From Bacillus salacetis (GTDB taxonomy: Bacteria > Bacillota > Bacilli > Bacillales > Bacillaceae_B), in contig NZ_QXIR01000022.1 in assembly GCF_003581585.1 (NCBI RefSeq), positions 1-64,000 on the forward strand: a stretch of DNA of 64,000 bases. The letters run 5' to 3'. Positions 50,277 through 59,094 of the stretch are shown here, one piece after another. The translations under genes were made by a program, and so were the position numbers. A model generated the notes under the pieces. The model was not told the DNA's origin. It worked only from the letters and a program-made list of their open reading frames with translations, and did not search any database. The first letter of the stretch is position 1. Every line of letters begins with the position of its first letter.

Positions 50277-50395
50277 TCTAAAATGCATATGCCGTTATTT
50301 TATAAGTCTCCGGGGTAAAGCTTTTATTCAACAAACGGGCCATTTAACGGAACAACGATACTGCCGTAGTAAACGCTCTTTAAAGTGAATTTACC
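50277..50395. repeat. Dispersed degenerate repeat, copy 1
   Basis: CTAAAATGCATATGCCGTTA ... GGTAAAGCTTTTATTCAACA ... CGGAACAAC ... TTTAAAGTGAATTTACC. The same succession of words, diverged, occurs at 59993-60085. No ORF or terminal inverted repeats are seen; probably the remnant of a mobile or structured element. Confidence 0.5.
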
Positions 50396-50403
50396 TCAGT
50401 AAC

Positions 50404-51588
50404 TTATACTTTTATTGAATCCTCATTAATAGTAATCACTTTTTTCCTTTCAAGTAGTAATCTCAAAGTAAAAAAGCCAATTGCACCAATCGACGAGAAA
50501 ATAAGCCAGGGGATAAAAGAGTTTGGAAACCTTTGCAGCAAAAGGACTCCTGAATAATTCCCTATTGTGGCTCCTATTGCAAATGATAAATCAAAAAACC
50601 CGTAGAAAGTTCCATGGTATCTTTTCTCAATAAAATCCCCGACAGCTATATCTGAAGAGGGCAAGACGAAAGTTTCCCCAATGGTAAAAATGATGACGCA
50701 GAAGAAAACCCAGTAGGAATTTGAGTATATGCCCATTAAGAACAATGAAGTTATCATGGTGATCTTGCCAGTAATCAACAAAGTATAATGCGAAGTTCGG
50801 ATAAAATGATTTTTAAGAAAGTACATTAAAATTAATCCAGTTAATGCATTGATTGTTATGACTAGAGAAACAAAGCCCTCGTTATTTGTTAGGTTATAAA
50901 TATGGAGTGGAATTCCCACGGTTAACTGAGCAAACATAAACCAAAAGAAGGTCATTGATAAACAGAATAAGAGGAAACTTTTGTTTCGAGCAACTTGCCT
51001 AAATCCTTTAATGAATGAGACGTTGTCTTGTCGCTCCTCCTTATTGGCGTTGCTAAGTGTTATGAATTGAACAATATATAACATGAAGAAAATGAATGCA
51101 CTGATCAGAAACGGTACTCTCGGATCTATTAACAAAAGAACCCCGCCCAATAACGGACCAATTATTGCGCCTCCATTAAGAGCTAAGTTTAAATAAATAA
51201 AATGCTTTTTACGCAAATCTAAATTTTTTTCATTTGAGAAGTATGCTAAAGCAGAGGGTTCATAAAATGCAGCGCCAATTCCAATAAAAAAAGCGGATAA
51301 AGATACACTGAGAAAATTGGAGGAAAAAGCAAGTGCGGTAAAACCAAGTCCCCTTAATATGAGCCCTATTCCCATTGCTCTTTTGAAACCATATTTATCA
51401 CCAATACTACCGGTGATAAAAGGCAACAATCGTGATGATAATGTCAATATTGATAGAACTGTACCAGACTCTACAGCGGACAAATGTAAAGTATTGGACA
51501 GGTAAACAGCAAGGAATGAAAAAACTGCAAATCCGGCAAAGTTTAATAAAAATGCAGAAGATAGTGTAACTTTAATATCCTTGGTCAT
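50404..51588 (-). CDS. MFS transporter
   Basis: A 394-aa permease with about twelve helices. Motif A-like GSIGDKYGFKRAMGIGLILR lies after TM2 (about 60-80). ATG 51588 (MTKDIKVTLSSAFLL) is preceded by GAAGGAGGG; the open frame reaches 51669 but lacks a site there. It is divergent from a CGNR zinc-finger protein with overlapping extended -10 elements, suggesting local regulation. The substrate is unknown, probably a drug or metabolite exporter. It is more AT-rich than most neighbours. Confidence 0.88.
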   Translation of the reverse strand: MTKDIKVTLSSAFLLNFAGFAVFSFLAVYLSNTLHLSAVESGTVLSILTLSSRLLPFITGSIGDKYGFKRAMGIGLILRGLGFTALAFSSNFLSVSLSAFFIGIGAAFYEPSALAYFSNEKNLDLRKKHFIYLNLALNGGAIIGPLLGGVLLLIDPRVPFLISAFIFFMLYIVQFITLSNANKEERQDNVSFIKGFRQVARNKSFLLFCLSMTFFWFMFAQLTVGIPLHIYNLTNNEGFVSLVITINALTGLILMYFLKNHFIRTSHYTLLITGKITMITSLFLMGIYSNSYWVFFCVIIFTIGETFVLPSSDIAVGDFIEKRYHGTFYGFFDLSFAIGATIGNYSGVLLLQRFPNSFIPWLIFSSIGAIGFFTLRLLLERKKVITINEDSIKV

Positions 51589-51640
51589 TATTTTCCCTCC
51601 TTCATTTTGTAACCTTCTATTTGTTTTGATGGTTACGTTT

Positions 51641-51655
51641 ATTATATGGTATAAT
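51641..51655. promoter_or_regulatory. Divergent overlapping -10 elements
   Basis: On plus, TGGTATAAT (51647-51655) is an extended -10 for the CGNR gene. On minus, TATAAT at 51641-51646 faces the MFS gene. The two promoters overlap, so a single bound protein could control both. Confidence 0.55.
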
Positions 51656-51690
51656 TTTACTGATGGCAACTTAAGTTAAGGGGTAATTCC

Positions 51691-52215
51691 ATGAATAAAA
51701 ATATTGAAACAGTTCTCTCCTTTTTAAACACATGGGAGATTTCAAATAGGGATAGAGTCCCGTTTGAGAATTTATCTACTCCCCAAGCACTTCAACAGTT
51801 TATACAAACTCATCTAGAGTTAACCAATAGCATTGATTCTTTAGACGAGGTCCGAAAGTTTAGAAGTGATTTAAGAAGTAGTTTACAAACAGATTTGCAA
51901 GAGATGATAAATGAATGGTTGATAGTCAGAAAAATAGTACCAAGAGTCTCACACGCTATGGGAAAGTTCAAGTTGGGTTTTTCTGCTCCATCCAAAGAAA
52001 GTGTAATAGATCAGATATTAATCTCAACATTAGAAACAATCGAGGATGGGGATATCAACAGAATTAAAAGCTGTCCTGATTGCAAATATTTCTTCTTTGA
52101 TAAATCAAAGAGCAATACTAAAAAATGGTGTAGCATGAATAAAAACAGTCCGACGGGTAGAGCTTGTGGGACAATCGCAAAAGTAAGAAGGCATAGAGAA
52201 AAAAACAAAAAGTAG
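51691..52215 (+). CDS. CGNR zinc-finger (ABATE-domain) protein
   Basis: A 174-aa DNA-binding protein. The C-terminal zinc finger has CPDCKYFFFDKSKSNTKKWC (about 128-147) followed by GRACGTIAKVRRHRE; the CGNR motif is changed to CGTI, but the four Cys and the basic tail are conserved. The N-terminal 120 residues are the helical ABATE-like region. Such proteins act as transcription regulators next to transporters; here it likely controls the divergent MFS gene. TAAGGGGTAATTCC precedes the ATG. Confidence 0.85.
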   Translation: MNKNIETVLSFLNTWEISNRDRVPFENLSTPQALQQFIQTHLELTNSIDSLDEVRKFRSDLRSSLQTDLQEMINEWLIVRKIVPRVSHAMGKFKLGFSAPSKESVIDQILISTLETIEDGDINRIKSCPDCKYFFFDKSKSNTKKWCSMNKNSPTGRACGTIAKVRRHREKNKK

Positions 52216-52363
52216 ATGTTTGAAAAGCAAAGCAGCAGTAACAAATTATGTTTTATTCAATCATCAAGGAAAAAATGAAGATCACTTAAACGGTCTTGAG
52301 ATTTTTCTTTATTCCGTTATAGGGCAGAATAGTTGAAGATGGACTACAAAAAAGGAGGAAAAA

Positions 52364-52783
52364 ATGAATTATGAAGAGTTATTGAAAATATATGGTTGTT
52401 ATATCTCTTTCGAAAGTATTCAGGAACCGAGAACCAATGAAGTGAAATTGAGAATAATCGTAAATAAAAGTAATAACCCAACGGATTTACTCATTTTTCC
52501 TCACCCTGATAGCAAAGTGGAGGCTTTGCAAATTGACTTTGAAAATTATGTTACCTACTCCGTTATTTACGATGACTTTACCAACTGGAATGCTAATGAA
52601 GTATTTCGAGGTGAGATATTTCGGATTTATGATAAGTCTGATTTTTTGAATTCTATACAAAGAGAATTAGGGTCTTCTCTTTTAAGTGAGAAAACTCATT
52701 ACTCATTAGCTTGTATTGAACATAGAGTAGATATAATTTCAAAACACCAACCTAAAATTACACAAATTGAGCTAGATTCTTGA
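52364..52783 (+). CDS. Unknown 139-aa protein
   Basis: Not recognised. Soluble, mixed alpha/beta, acidic. NEVKLRIIVNKSNNPTDLLI and the aromatic stretch NYVTYSVIYDDFTNWNANEV suggest a beta-rich core. Low GC compared with the surroundings suggests acquisition together with the CGNR/MFS block. AAAAGGAGG lies 6 nt before the ATG. No signal peptide or helix. About 370 bp without an evident gene follow it. Confidence 0.6.
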   Translation: MNYEELLKIYGCYISFESIQEPRTNEVKLRIIVNKSNNPTDLLIFPHPDSKVEALQIDFENYVTYSVIYDDFTNWNANEVFRGEIFRIYDKSDFLNSIQRELGSSLLSEKTHYSLACIEHRVDIISKHQPKITQIELDS

Positions 52784-53111
52784 CCATGCTATATTAAGCT
52801 AACGGGGCGTAATCAATAACAAAAATATATAAAAGACCCTCTACATATTTTTATTCAATAAACTGTATATTTGGTCCCTTTTCAGTTTAAACGAGACTTT
52901 GTTTGAGGGTCATTCCCAGTAGTGTGTGTCATTTAAATAAGCATGAATTGTTTCATTTTAATTGGCGCTCACAAATACGTCGACAAATGGATAGTATACG
53001 GTTCGTATTATTGTTTTCCAAATGGTACAGGGGACCATCGTCTCGCTGTCATAATTCAAAAGAATGAATTGAAGGAATGATTATGGTTCCGCTCTGTCTC
53101 TTTATAAAGTA
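52784..53111. other. Intergenic stretch, nothing recognised
   Basis: About 330 bp, AT-rich, between the unknown 139-aa gene and the terminator of the GerMN-like lipoprotein gene. No ORF with a ribosome site, no repeat family and no riboswitch motif seen. An inexact GACCCTC / GAGGGTC pair (52835-52911) could close a large loop. Confidence 0.5.
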
Positions 53112-53149
53112 GAAAGGCAGACAGACCTTTTGAAGGTCCATCTGCCTTT
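53112..53149. terminator. Bidirectional hairpin terminator
   Basis: AAAGGCAGACAGACCTT / AAGGTCCATCTGCCTTT, next to the end of the GerMN-like lipoprotein gene on minus. Confidence 0.75.
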
Positions 53150-53157
53150 ATCAACAT

Positions 53158-54201
53158 TTACTGTCCCACCAACGGATACGTCCTGATTTCCTGTGCCGTA
53201 TCGTTCACTAAACGAATCTCCCATGCATTAAAGTCAAGTGCGGCAAGCTGCATGGCGTTTTCAAACACAGTCCTGTCCGCTTCTGTGATACTCTCCTCAT
53301 CCATCGTATATTGAACAGTCGCATTGCCGTTTTCAAGTGAAGCGCTCACGACTTCCAATCCTTCTACAATGGCAGAAGAGTAAAACGCATCTTCACGATC
53401 CACTGCGCCCATCGCTTCTACCGTCTCCGGGAAGGATAGGGGCTCTCCGTTTTCATTCTCAACCTGCTCATCTAAGTCCCCGCCAGGCAGGAACAGAGTC
53501 TGCTCTGTGTCTTTGTCGTAAATCGTATAGTACCCGCGCGTTAGTCCTCTTTCGTCTTTGACGATGATAGGCTTATCAATCGGACTTTGCGCTACAATGA
53601 TGTCTTCCTCGCCATCGGGATTGGTAAAAGTAATTTCTTCAATCCCATACAAAGCGGTGATTCCGACCAAGGAGTCATAGAATAGAGTCGTCTGTGCAGA
53701 AGTTGTGGATAACTGATTTCCTTCTTCAGTAAAATGGACCTGAAGCTTTGCCCCATCTACGGATATTTCAGTAAAGGAGCCAAGGATCTCTTGTTCAGAA
53801 GGATCGTTTTCGATAAGAGACGTCTTTAGCCTTTCTTCAGGTGAAATGTATTCCTCTTCTTTACGTTCAATAGTGTACGCTGTCAGAAACTCGGTTCCTG
53901 TATCATATGAGTGTGAGCCGATGAAGTAATTAGGGGTGATTTGTGCTCCTCCATAGGTGTCAGAGTTATCATCACCGTCTTCATTAGTGGAGCCCTCTTC
54001 CATGTCCTCTTTCTCAGTATTGTCTTCCTCACTGGTTCCCTCGGTTTCCATTTCGTCCGTATCCTCTGAAGTGCCTGCATCCTGAGAGCTTTCATCAACC
54101 GTTTCGGCATCTTGATCAGCTGCCCCATTCTCAGAGTTTTGGCAGCTTGCCAGCAGAAAAGCTATGGAAGCCAATCCGACTATCCTGGTTATTTTCTTCA
54201 T
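53158..54201 (-). CDS. GerMN-like lipoprotein with acidic linker
   Basis: A 347-aa lipoprotein. Signal MKKITRIVGLASIAFLLASC with lipobox LASC (Cys 20). An intensely acidic linker of Ser/Glu/Asp/Thr covers about 22-85. The rest holds two units of about 110-120 residues: the first, AKLQVHFTEEGNQLSTTSAQ then LVGITALYGIEEITFTNPDG, resembles the GerMN domain of spore germination and sporulation lipoproteins; a second related unit occupies the C-terminus (VSASLENGNATVQYTM). Sporulation or germination is the likely context, but this is inference. GGGGGAATGACGA precedes the ATG. Confidence 0.75.
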   Translation of the reverse strand: MKKITRIVGLASIAFLLASCQNSENGAADQDAETVDESSQDAGTSEDTDEMETEGTSEEDNTEKEDMEEGSTNEDGDDNSDTYGGAQITPNYFIGSHSYDTGTEFLTAYTIERKEEEYISPEERLKTSLIENDPSEQEILGSFTEISVDGAKLQVHFTEEGNQLSTTSAQTTLFYDSLVGITALYGIEEITFTNPDGEEDIIVAQSPIDKPIIVKDERGLTRGYYTIYDKDTEQTLFLPGGDLDEQVENENGEPLSFPETVEAMGAVDREDAFYSSAIVEGLEVVSASLENGNATVQYTMDEESITEADRTVFENAMQLAALDFNAWEIRLVNDTAQEIRTYPLVGQ

Positions 54202-54468
54202 TCGTCATTCCCCCTTTTGCCCTATGTACCCTATCGTGGGAAATTAAACAGATAATTACATATTTGAGAAGGAATAGGGCGGGGAATTCTTCAGGATCAG
54301 GCTGCTGGCCACACCGTAGGTAAATAGTAAAATCACCCTGTATGTATTAATGGGAGAAAGCCTTTTGAAATCCCAAAAGAATGGCAGAACTAATCCGGTC
54401 AATGAAGAAGGAGTTATAGTACAACAGTTGAATTAGAAAAAGAGACACAACTTGAGGAGGAATGATGC

Positions 54469-55557
54469 ATGACATCAATGACAGCACTTGACACGCCGAC
54501 ATTGCTGCTGGATTATCAGAAGCTGTTGAAAAATATAAACGAGATTGCCAGTTTTGCGAAGGAGCACAATCTTTCGTACCGTCCTCATATCAAAACACAT
54601 AAATCCGTCGATATTGCCAAACTGCAGCTGCAAGCGGGGGCTGTCGGGATCACCACCGCGACCATCCCGGAAGCAGAAGCGATGGCAGCCGGCGGGATCA
54701 AGGACATCCTGATCGCTTATCCAATTTCAAGTCCTCAGAAGATCAAGAGACTGATAAAACTTTTACAGCAAGGCATAAAACTGAAAGTAATGGCAGACAG
54801 CGCAGAACAGCTGAGCTATCTGCAGCAAGAACTTGAGCACACTCCTTTTACGCTGGAAGTATGGATCAAAGTCAATTCAGGGTTGAACAGGTGCGGAGTG
54901 GAACCGGGCAGGGATGCCTTGCTATTGGCGGAAAAAATCATGTCACATTCCAAGTTGAAGCTGGGCGGTATTCTAACCCACGCCGGACATTCCTATGCTG
55001 CCTCAAGCTGCGCGGAGATTGAGCGGATCGGTCTCCGGGAAGGGAAGGCCGTCGTCGAAAGTGCAGAAGAATGCGAGAAAGCGGGGATTCCGATTCCTGT
55101 AAGAAGCGTCGGGTCCACACCGACTTACAAAATTTCTGGAAAGGTACCGGGAATCACAGAAATCAGGCCGGGAAACGCAGTGTTCTTTGATGCCATCCAA
55201 GCGGGTTTGGGTGTGACAACCCTGGAAAACTGTGCGCTGACCGTATTGGCCTCCGTCAGTGGCGTCTATCCAGATCGAATTGTCTTTGACACAGGGAGCA
55301 AAACACTTTGCCTCGACAAAGGCGCCCATGGAAACGAGACCGTTAAAGGCTTCGGGCATGTTGTCGGCCATCCGGAAGTAACGATTGAACGGTTGTCAGA
55401 AGAGCATGGAGTTGGAGTGGTCTCAGGAGATACTTCCTTAAAATTGAATGATAAGGTAGAGATTATTCCGAATCATGCTTGTACGGTTGCCAATATGTTT
55501 GAGGAGTATGTTGTGCATAAAGGTGGGAACGTGATTGGCGGCTGGAAAGTAGAGTAG
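54469..55557 (+). CDS. D-threonine aldolase/DSD-type PLP enzyme
   Basis: A 362-aa fold-type III PLP enzyme. The N-terminal TIM barrel opens with LDTPTLLLDYQKLLKNINEI, and RPHIKTHKS holds the PLP lysine (Lys 42). C-terminal IIPNHACTVANMFEEYVV (about 333-350) gives the His/Cys metal ligands of the D-threonine aldolase/D-serine dehydratase group. The likely reaction is aldol cleavage of D-beta-hydroxy amino acids or removal of ammonia from D-serine; which cannot be told. TTGAGGAGG lies 9 nt before the ATG. A small unknown protein follows within 14 bp. Confidence 0.88.
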   Translation: MTSMTALDTPTLLLDYQKLLKNINEIASFAKEHNLSYRPHIKTHKSVDIAKLQLQAGAVGITTATIPEAEAMAAGGIKDILIAYPISSPQKIKRLIKLLQQGIKLKVMADSAEQLSYLQQELEHTPFTLEVWIKVNSGLNRCGVEPGRDALLLAEKIMSHSKLKLGGILTHAGHSYAASSCAEIERIGLREGKAVVESAEECEKAGIPIPVRSVGSTPTYKISGKVPGITEIRPGNAVFFDAIQAGLGVTTLENCALTVLASVSGVYPDRIVFDTGSKTLCLDKGAHGNETVKGFGHVVGHPEVTIERLSEEHGVGVVSGDTSLKLNDKVEIIPNHACTVANMFEEYVVHKGGNVIGGWKVE

Positions 55558-55570
55558 CGGAGTGATGTTC

Positions 55571-55855
55571 ATGAAAAGTCCAGAGTACGGGGATGTTCCA
55601 TCTGGTGAAAGGATCAGCTTTCAACATTTACAGTTTTATTTGGAACAGGGAAGAGAGATAGAATTTGTTTATAAGAATAGAGAATATTTTATTTCAAATA
55701 CCAAAGAAGGCCGGGCTTTATGGATGGGTGACGATAGGATAAGTGAGTATTTCAGCAATAACAGCCTGGCGTTTGCAGAGTCCGTCACAATACAAGGGAC
55801 TGCCATAGTGGATATCTTTAAGCAGGGGCGAGCTGCTGTTTCTACTGTTTTTTAG
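55571..55855 (+). CDS. Unknown 94-aa protein
   Basis: Not recognised. Charged, alpha/beta, possibly a small sensor: RISFQHLQFYLEQGREIEFV, YKNREYFISNTKEGRALWMG, ESVTIQGTAIVDIFKQGRAA. I choose ATG 55571 (MKSPEYGDVP), 8 nt after GGAGTG; the frame opens at GTG 55562. It lies 14 bp after the PLP enzyme gene, so probably in its operon. Confidence 0.6.
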   Translation: MKSPEYGDVPSGERISFQHLQFYLEQGREIEFVYKNREYFISNTKEGRALWMGDDRISEYFSNNSLAFAESVTIQGTAIVDIFKQGRAAVSTVF

Positions 55856-55908
55856 AAGGTACCGTACGAAGAATGAAAAAGAGGTAAAAGAATTGAATCG
55901 CCTAATAT

Positions 55909-55946
55909 AAAAAAAGAACCATGGAAATCAATCCCCATGGTTCCTT
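55909..55946. terminator. Bidirectional terminator
   Basis: AAAGAACCATGG / CCATGGTTCCTT with A- and T-rich flanks, between the unknown 94-aa gene and the convergent DUF948 gene. Confidence 0.85.
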
Positions 55947-55954
55947 CCCGTTCC

Positions 55955-56317
55955 TCACTTTAATCTGATCTGGACGGGCTTGCTGTCCCGTGTTTCGATC
56001 GTTTGCGGTTTCCTCTTATCGATTGTCTTTCTTTTCACCGAGCTTGTTACACTGTGGAGCATTTCACCTACGTCTTGCGCCGACTCGATCAGTGGATCAA
56101 CGGCTTTCATTTTTCCTTTGACATCGGCTGATATCTGGTTGGCTGAATGAATCAATTCTTCTGCTTCATCTGTGATGCCGTTCACCGCTGAGCGGGCGTC
56201 ATGTAATGTCTCTTTCGTTTCATCAAGTGCAGACATTAATTTCCGTAGTGTCAGGATCAAATAAACAACGAGGATGGAAAACGCGACAGCCGCAATAACA
56301 GCACTCCACGCAAGCAT
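55955..56317 (-). CDS. DUF948 membrane protein
   Basis: A 120-aa protein: one N-terminal helix (VIAAVAFSILVVYLILTLRK) followed by a heptad-rich coiled coil, ALDETKETLHDARSAVNGIT to SAQDVGEMLHSVTSSV, and a basic tail. This is the DUF948 pattern (YtxG of B. subtilis), associated with general stress. AAGGGAGC precedes the ATG. Confidence 0.85.
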   Translation of the reverse strand: MLAWSAVIAAVAFSILVVYLILTLRKLMSALDETKETLHDARSAVNGITDEAEELIHSANQISADVKGKMKAVDPLIESAQDVGEMLHSVTSSVKRKTIDKRKPQTIETRDSKPVQIRLK

Positions 56318-56413
56318 TGAGACCAGCTCCCTTCTTTTACTATATGTCTATGAGAAGGGCAGCTAAGAAATTCCTTCTCCTAAAACTTCCAATGGGGAAG
56401 GGGGATTTTCTTA

Positions 56414-56433
56414 TTAATCAAACGTTTGATTAA
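56414..56433. repeat. 20-bp perfect palindrome, left copy
   Basis: TTAATCAAACGTTTGATTAA. A near-identical copy (one base out of symmetry) lies at 58803-58822 on the other side of the two-gene replication module. It could be the binding site of a dimeric regulator. Confidence 0.8.
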
Positions 56434-56646
56434 GAGGTTATGGATAAGAGGCAGCTTACCTTGGGAGCTGCCTCTTGGTGTTTTTAAGTTGGGTTGATTT
56501 CATTATTTTGGATGAATACTCTACTCATCTATTATTTGAATCTTGGTTCCAAGTGCCGGGAAAGTTTTTTAAAAAAGGGTGTCCCCTTCCAAAACAACTC
56601 TCTATATAAAAGGTGAAACAACTATTATCCAGGGAGGAATTTAAAA

Positions 56647-57522
56647 ATGACAGGATGGATCAAGCTTGAACGAAGTATGATTGAAGGTCCGATTTGGGGA
56701 AGCCCGCTTACTTTGAGGCTATTTTTATTGCTGAGCTGCAGGGCAGTGCAGAAGGATTTTATTTATGTGGAAGAAGTGAAGGTGCATAGAGGGCAGTACT
56801 TGCGGTCCTATTCGTGGCTGGCTGACGATTTGCAGTATGTGGACAATGGCAATCTGCGAATCCCATCGAAGAGTACGATCAAAGCGAGTGTGGATCGGTT
56901 GAAGAAGTATGGGTACATCTCTACGGAGGAAACACCCCGAGGCACTTTGTTCACGTTGCTCGGAAGTGAAGGTGATTTTTCTTTGCCTGAAAACGGTAGA
57001 ACGGCTGAGGAATCCCAGACGGACGAGCTGGATACGAATGCGGTACAAAAAGAAGAATGTAAGAAAGGTAGAGAAGGGAAAGAAGAAGAGAGCGGCCGCG
57101 CAGGAGAGGAGTCGTCTTTCAAACCGGATATGCAGAATAAGATCGAGAAGGTCACGGAAGCGTTTTTGAAATTGCGAAACTCTGGATTCTATCTCACGCC
57201 TAAGGAACTGTGTGCCATTGAAAAAATCTGCGAGGAGGAGGTTGGCGTGGACACCCTGCTGTCCTGGATGGAGACGATCGACTCCGATTATCGGAAGCGA
57301 AATGGTGACGACACCATCAGGTCATTTACATACTACGAGAAGGCCCTGCAGAAGAAAATCAGGAACCGTGCGGAAAGGCAGCCAAGCTCTTCTGCCAGCC
57401 AGATAAAAGAAACGAATGAGTTCCTGGCCAAACTGGAAATGTGGAAGAGAGAGGGGGAGAAGCGCCTTGCAAACGGAACAAAGAGAGTCAAACCGACATT
57501 TAAGCCTGTTTGGAACCGATGA
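56647..57522 (+). CDS. Replication-initiation-like winged-helix protein
   Basis: A 291-aa protein. The N-terminus, WIKLERSMIEGPIWGSPLTL then RLFLLLSCRAVQKDF, with later RIPSKSTIKASVDRLKKYGY, is the winged-helix DnaD/phage-initiator type (residues 1-100). A low-complexity charged linker (EECKKGREGKEEESGRAGEE) precedes a helical C-terminal part (FLKLRNSGFYLTPKELCAIE). The C-terminus overlaps the helicase gene by 56 bp. This resembles the initiator-helicase pairs of phages and integrative elements, yet no other phage gene lies nearby. GGGAGG precedes the ATG. Confidence 0.72.
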   Translation: MTGWIKLERSMIEGPIWGSPLTLRLFLLLSCRAVQKDFIYVEEVKVHRGQYLRSYSWLADDLQYVDNGNLRIPSKSTIKASVDRLKKYGYISTEETPRGTLFTLLGSEGDFSLPENGRTAEESQTDELDTNAVQKEECKKGREGKEEESGRAGEESSFKPDMQNKIEKVTEAFLKLRNSGFYLTPKELCAIEKICEEEVGVDTLLSWMETIDSDYRKRNGDDTIRSFTYYEKALQKKIRNRAERQPSSSASQIKETNEFLAKLEMWKREGEKRLANGTKRVKPTFKPVWNR

Positions 57523-58786
57523 AAGGGCTGCTCAGCAGGAGATTTTTGAAGCGGAAAGCATGCTGCTTGGCGCGGTTTTCCTGGAGCCCGCCGCCATCAA
57601 CGACATCATCCTGAAACCGGAACATTTTTCACAGAGCCGCCACCAGGTGATTTTTACAGCGATGAGGAATCTGCAGCGAGACCGGTTGGAAATCAATTCG
57701 TTCAGTGTGGTCAATCTTCTCGGTGCTGAAATTGAAAATGTCGGCGGGGTTTCGTATCTGACGGAGATCTCCCTTTGCTGTCCTTCCGTGAGCGGGCTGG
57801 ATCATTATCAGGAAGTGGTGCTGGAATCGTACCAGCTAAGGGAGATGCGGAAAGCGGCTGTCCATTTCCTGAATCACTCCAGTGCTGAAACGGCAGAGGC
57901 TATGTATCAAAGATATGTCGAGACACAGGAGCTCAGGATCGAGAGAGGGCAGGGAGCAGGCAAGGCGTTGGCCGAGATCTTCGAGTCCTTGTATTCCGAG
58001 CCTGTACTCAGGGGCATTCCTTCCGGATACGAACCCCTTGATGGATTGACGGGAGGCTTCAAACCAGGGGAACTGATCATTGTTGCCGGAAGGCCGTCGA
58101 TGGGAAAGACCGCCTTAGTCCTGAATCTGGCCTATAATGCCGCCTCAACCGGAGCCGTTGTCGATTTCTTTTCACTCGAAATGAGCGAGGTACAGCTTTA
58201 TCAGCGGATGATCAGCAGGATGGCCAGCATTGATGCATCCAAGTGGCAGAATCCGTCCCGTGTTTTCTCGGTAAAAGAGATCCAGAAGGCGAATCAAGCA
58301 CTGGATGCCTGCTACAATATGCCTTTGCATATTCATGACCAAGGCAGGCTGACCCTGGACGAAATCCGCGCAAGGATCCAGAAGACGAGAAGGGAAAACG
58401 AAGATGCCCCTTGTTTGGTTGTCATCGATTACCTGCAGCTGATCCCGATTGAAGGCAGGTTCGAACGCCATGACCTCGCAATAGGAGCTGTCACCAGGGA
58501 ATTGAAGCAGATGGCAAAACAGTACAAGGTGCCAATCATCCTCCTGTCCCAGCTGTCCCGCTCAGTCGAACAGCGCCAGGACAAACGCCCGATGATGTCC
58601 GACCTCCGCGACTCCGGCAGCATCGAACAGGACGCAGACATCGTGATGTTTCTTTACAGGGAGGCGTATTATAAACGGGATTTTACTGGGCAGGAGACGG
58701 AAATCAATCTGGTCAAGCATCGGAATGGCCCTGTTGGGATGGTTCCATTGAGGTTTGTTAAGGAGTTTAGTTGGTTTAGGTTGTAA
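57467..58786 (+). CDS. DnaB-type replicative DNA helicase paralogue
   Basis: A 439-aa hexameric helicase. The N-terminal domain (20-115) has FEAESMLLGAVFLEPAAIND, typical of DnaB primase-binding domains. The RecA core has Walker A VAGRPSMGKTAL (about 203-214), Walker B CLVVIDYLQLIP (about 315), KMAK-type H3 loop and the arginine-finger region KHRNGPVGM (near 425). I choose TTG 57467 because GAGGGGGAG lies 8 nt upstream and the frame from 57416 has no site. It is distinct from the housekeeping helicase, which is not expected here; phage SPP1 gp40 is a close functional model. Confidence 0.87.
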   Translation: MQTEQRESNRHLSLFGTDERAAQQEIFEAESMLLGAVFLEPAAINDIILKPEHFSQSRHQVIFTAMRNLQRDRLEINSFSVVNLLGAEIENVGGVSYLTEISLCCPSVSGLDHYQEVVLESYQLREMRKAAVHFLNHSSAETAEAMYQRYVETQELRIERGQGAGKALAEIFESLYSEPVLRGIPSGYEPLDGLTGGFKPGELIIVAGRPSMGKTALVLNLAYNAASTGAVVDFFSLEMSEVQLYQRMISRMASIDASKWQNPSRVFSVKEIQKANQALDACYNMPLHIHDQGRLTLDEIRARIQKTRRENEDAPCLVVIDYLQLIPIEGRFERHDLAIGAVTRELKQMAKQYKVPIILLSQLSRSVEQRQDKRPMMSDLRDSGSIEQDADIVMFLYREAYYKRDFTGQETEINLVKHRNGPVGMVPLRFVKEFSWFRL

Positions 58787-58802
58787 TCAATCGAGTTTAG
58801 AC

Positions 58803-58822
58803 TTAATCAAACGTTTGTTTAA
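58803..58822. repeat. 20-bp palindrome, right copy
   Basis: TTAATCAAACGTTTGTTTAA, one base from perfect symmetry and one from the left copy at 56414-56433. It directly follows the helicase stop codon. Confidence 0.78.
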
Positions 58823-58954
58823 CTGGGGAAGAGGCTGAACTGTCATATCATTCTTATATGGTGTTGACTCCTATGCACCTGCTGAAAATACGAAATTAGT
58901 TGATCAGCCTTCAAGTCGATTCTCTTTATAGTAGAAGATAGACGCGTTTTCGGC

Positions 58955-58974
58955 GGGACAAGGAACCTGTCCCT
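58955..58974. repeat. GGGACA-N8-TGTCCC hairpin
   Basis: GGGACAAGGAACCTGTCCC, then TCCGTCCC, matching the copies at 6276 and 6348 almost exactly over 28 bp. Confidence 0.65.
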
Positions 58975-59050
58975 CCGTCCCACCATCGAAATAAAAATGT
59001 AAAGCGCAATTGACATTTTAAAAAATGTAAGGTAAGCTTTACATATAAGC

Positions 59051-59074
59051 AATTGTAAAGTGCACTTTACAATT
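59051..59074. promoter_or_regulatory. 24-bp perfect operator palindrome
   Basis: AATTGTAAAGTG followed by its reverse complement CACTTTACAATT, directly before the XRE gene's ribosome site. A shorter GTAAGCTTTAC and a half-site TGTAAAGCGCAATTGACA (with a -35 TTGACA at 59010-59015) lie upstream. It is the expected self-operator of the small XRE repressor. Confidence 0.7.
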
Positions 59075-59094
59075 GTGTTGGAGGTGAGGGCACA

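Noticed and set aside
56647-58786. Prophage
   Set aside because: The initiator and helicase look phage-like, but no integrase, structural, lysis or regulator genes flank them.
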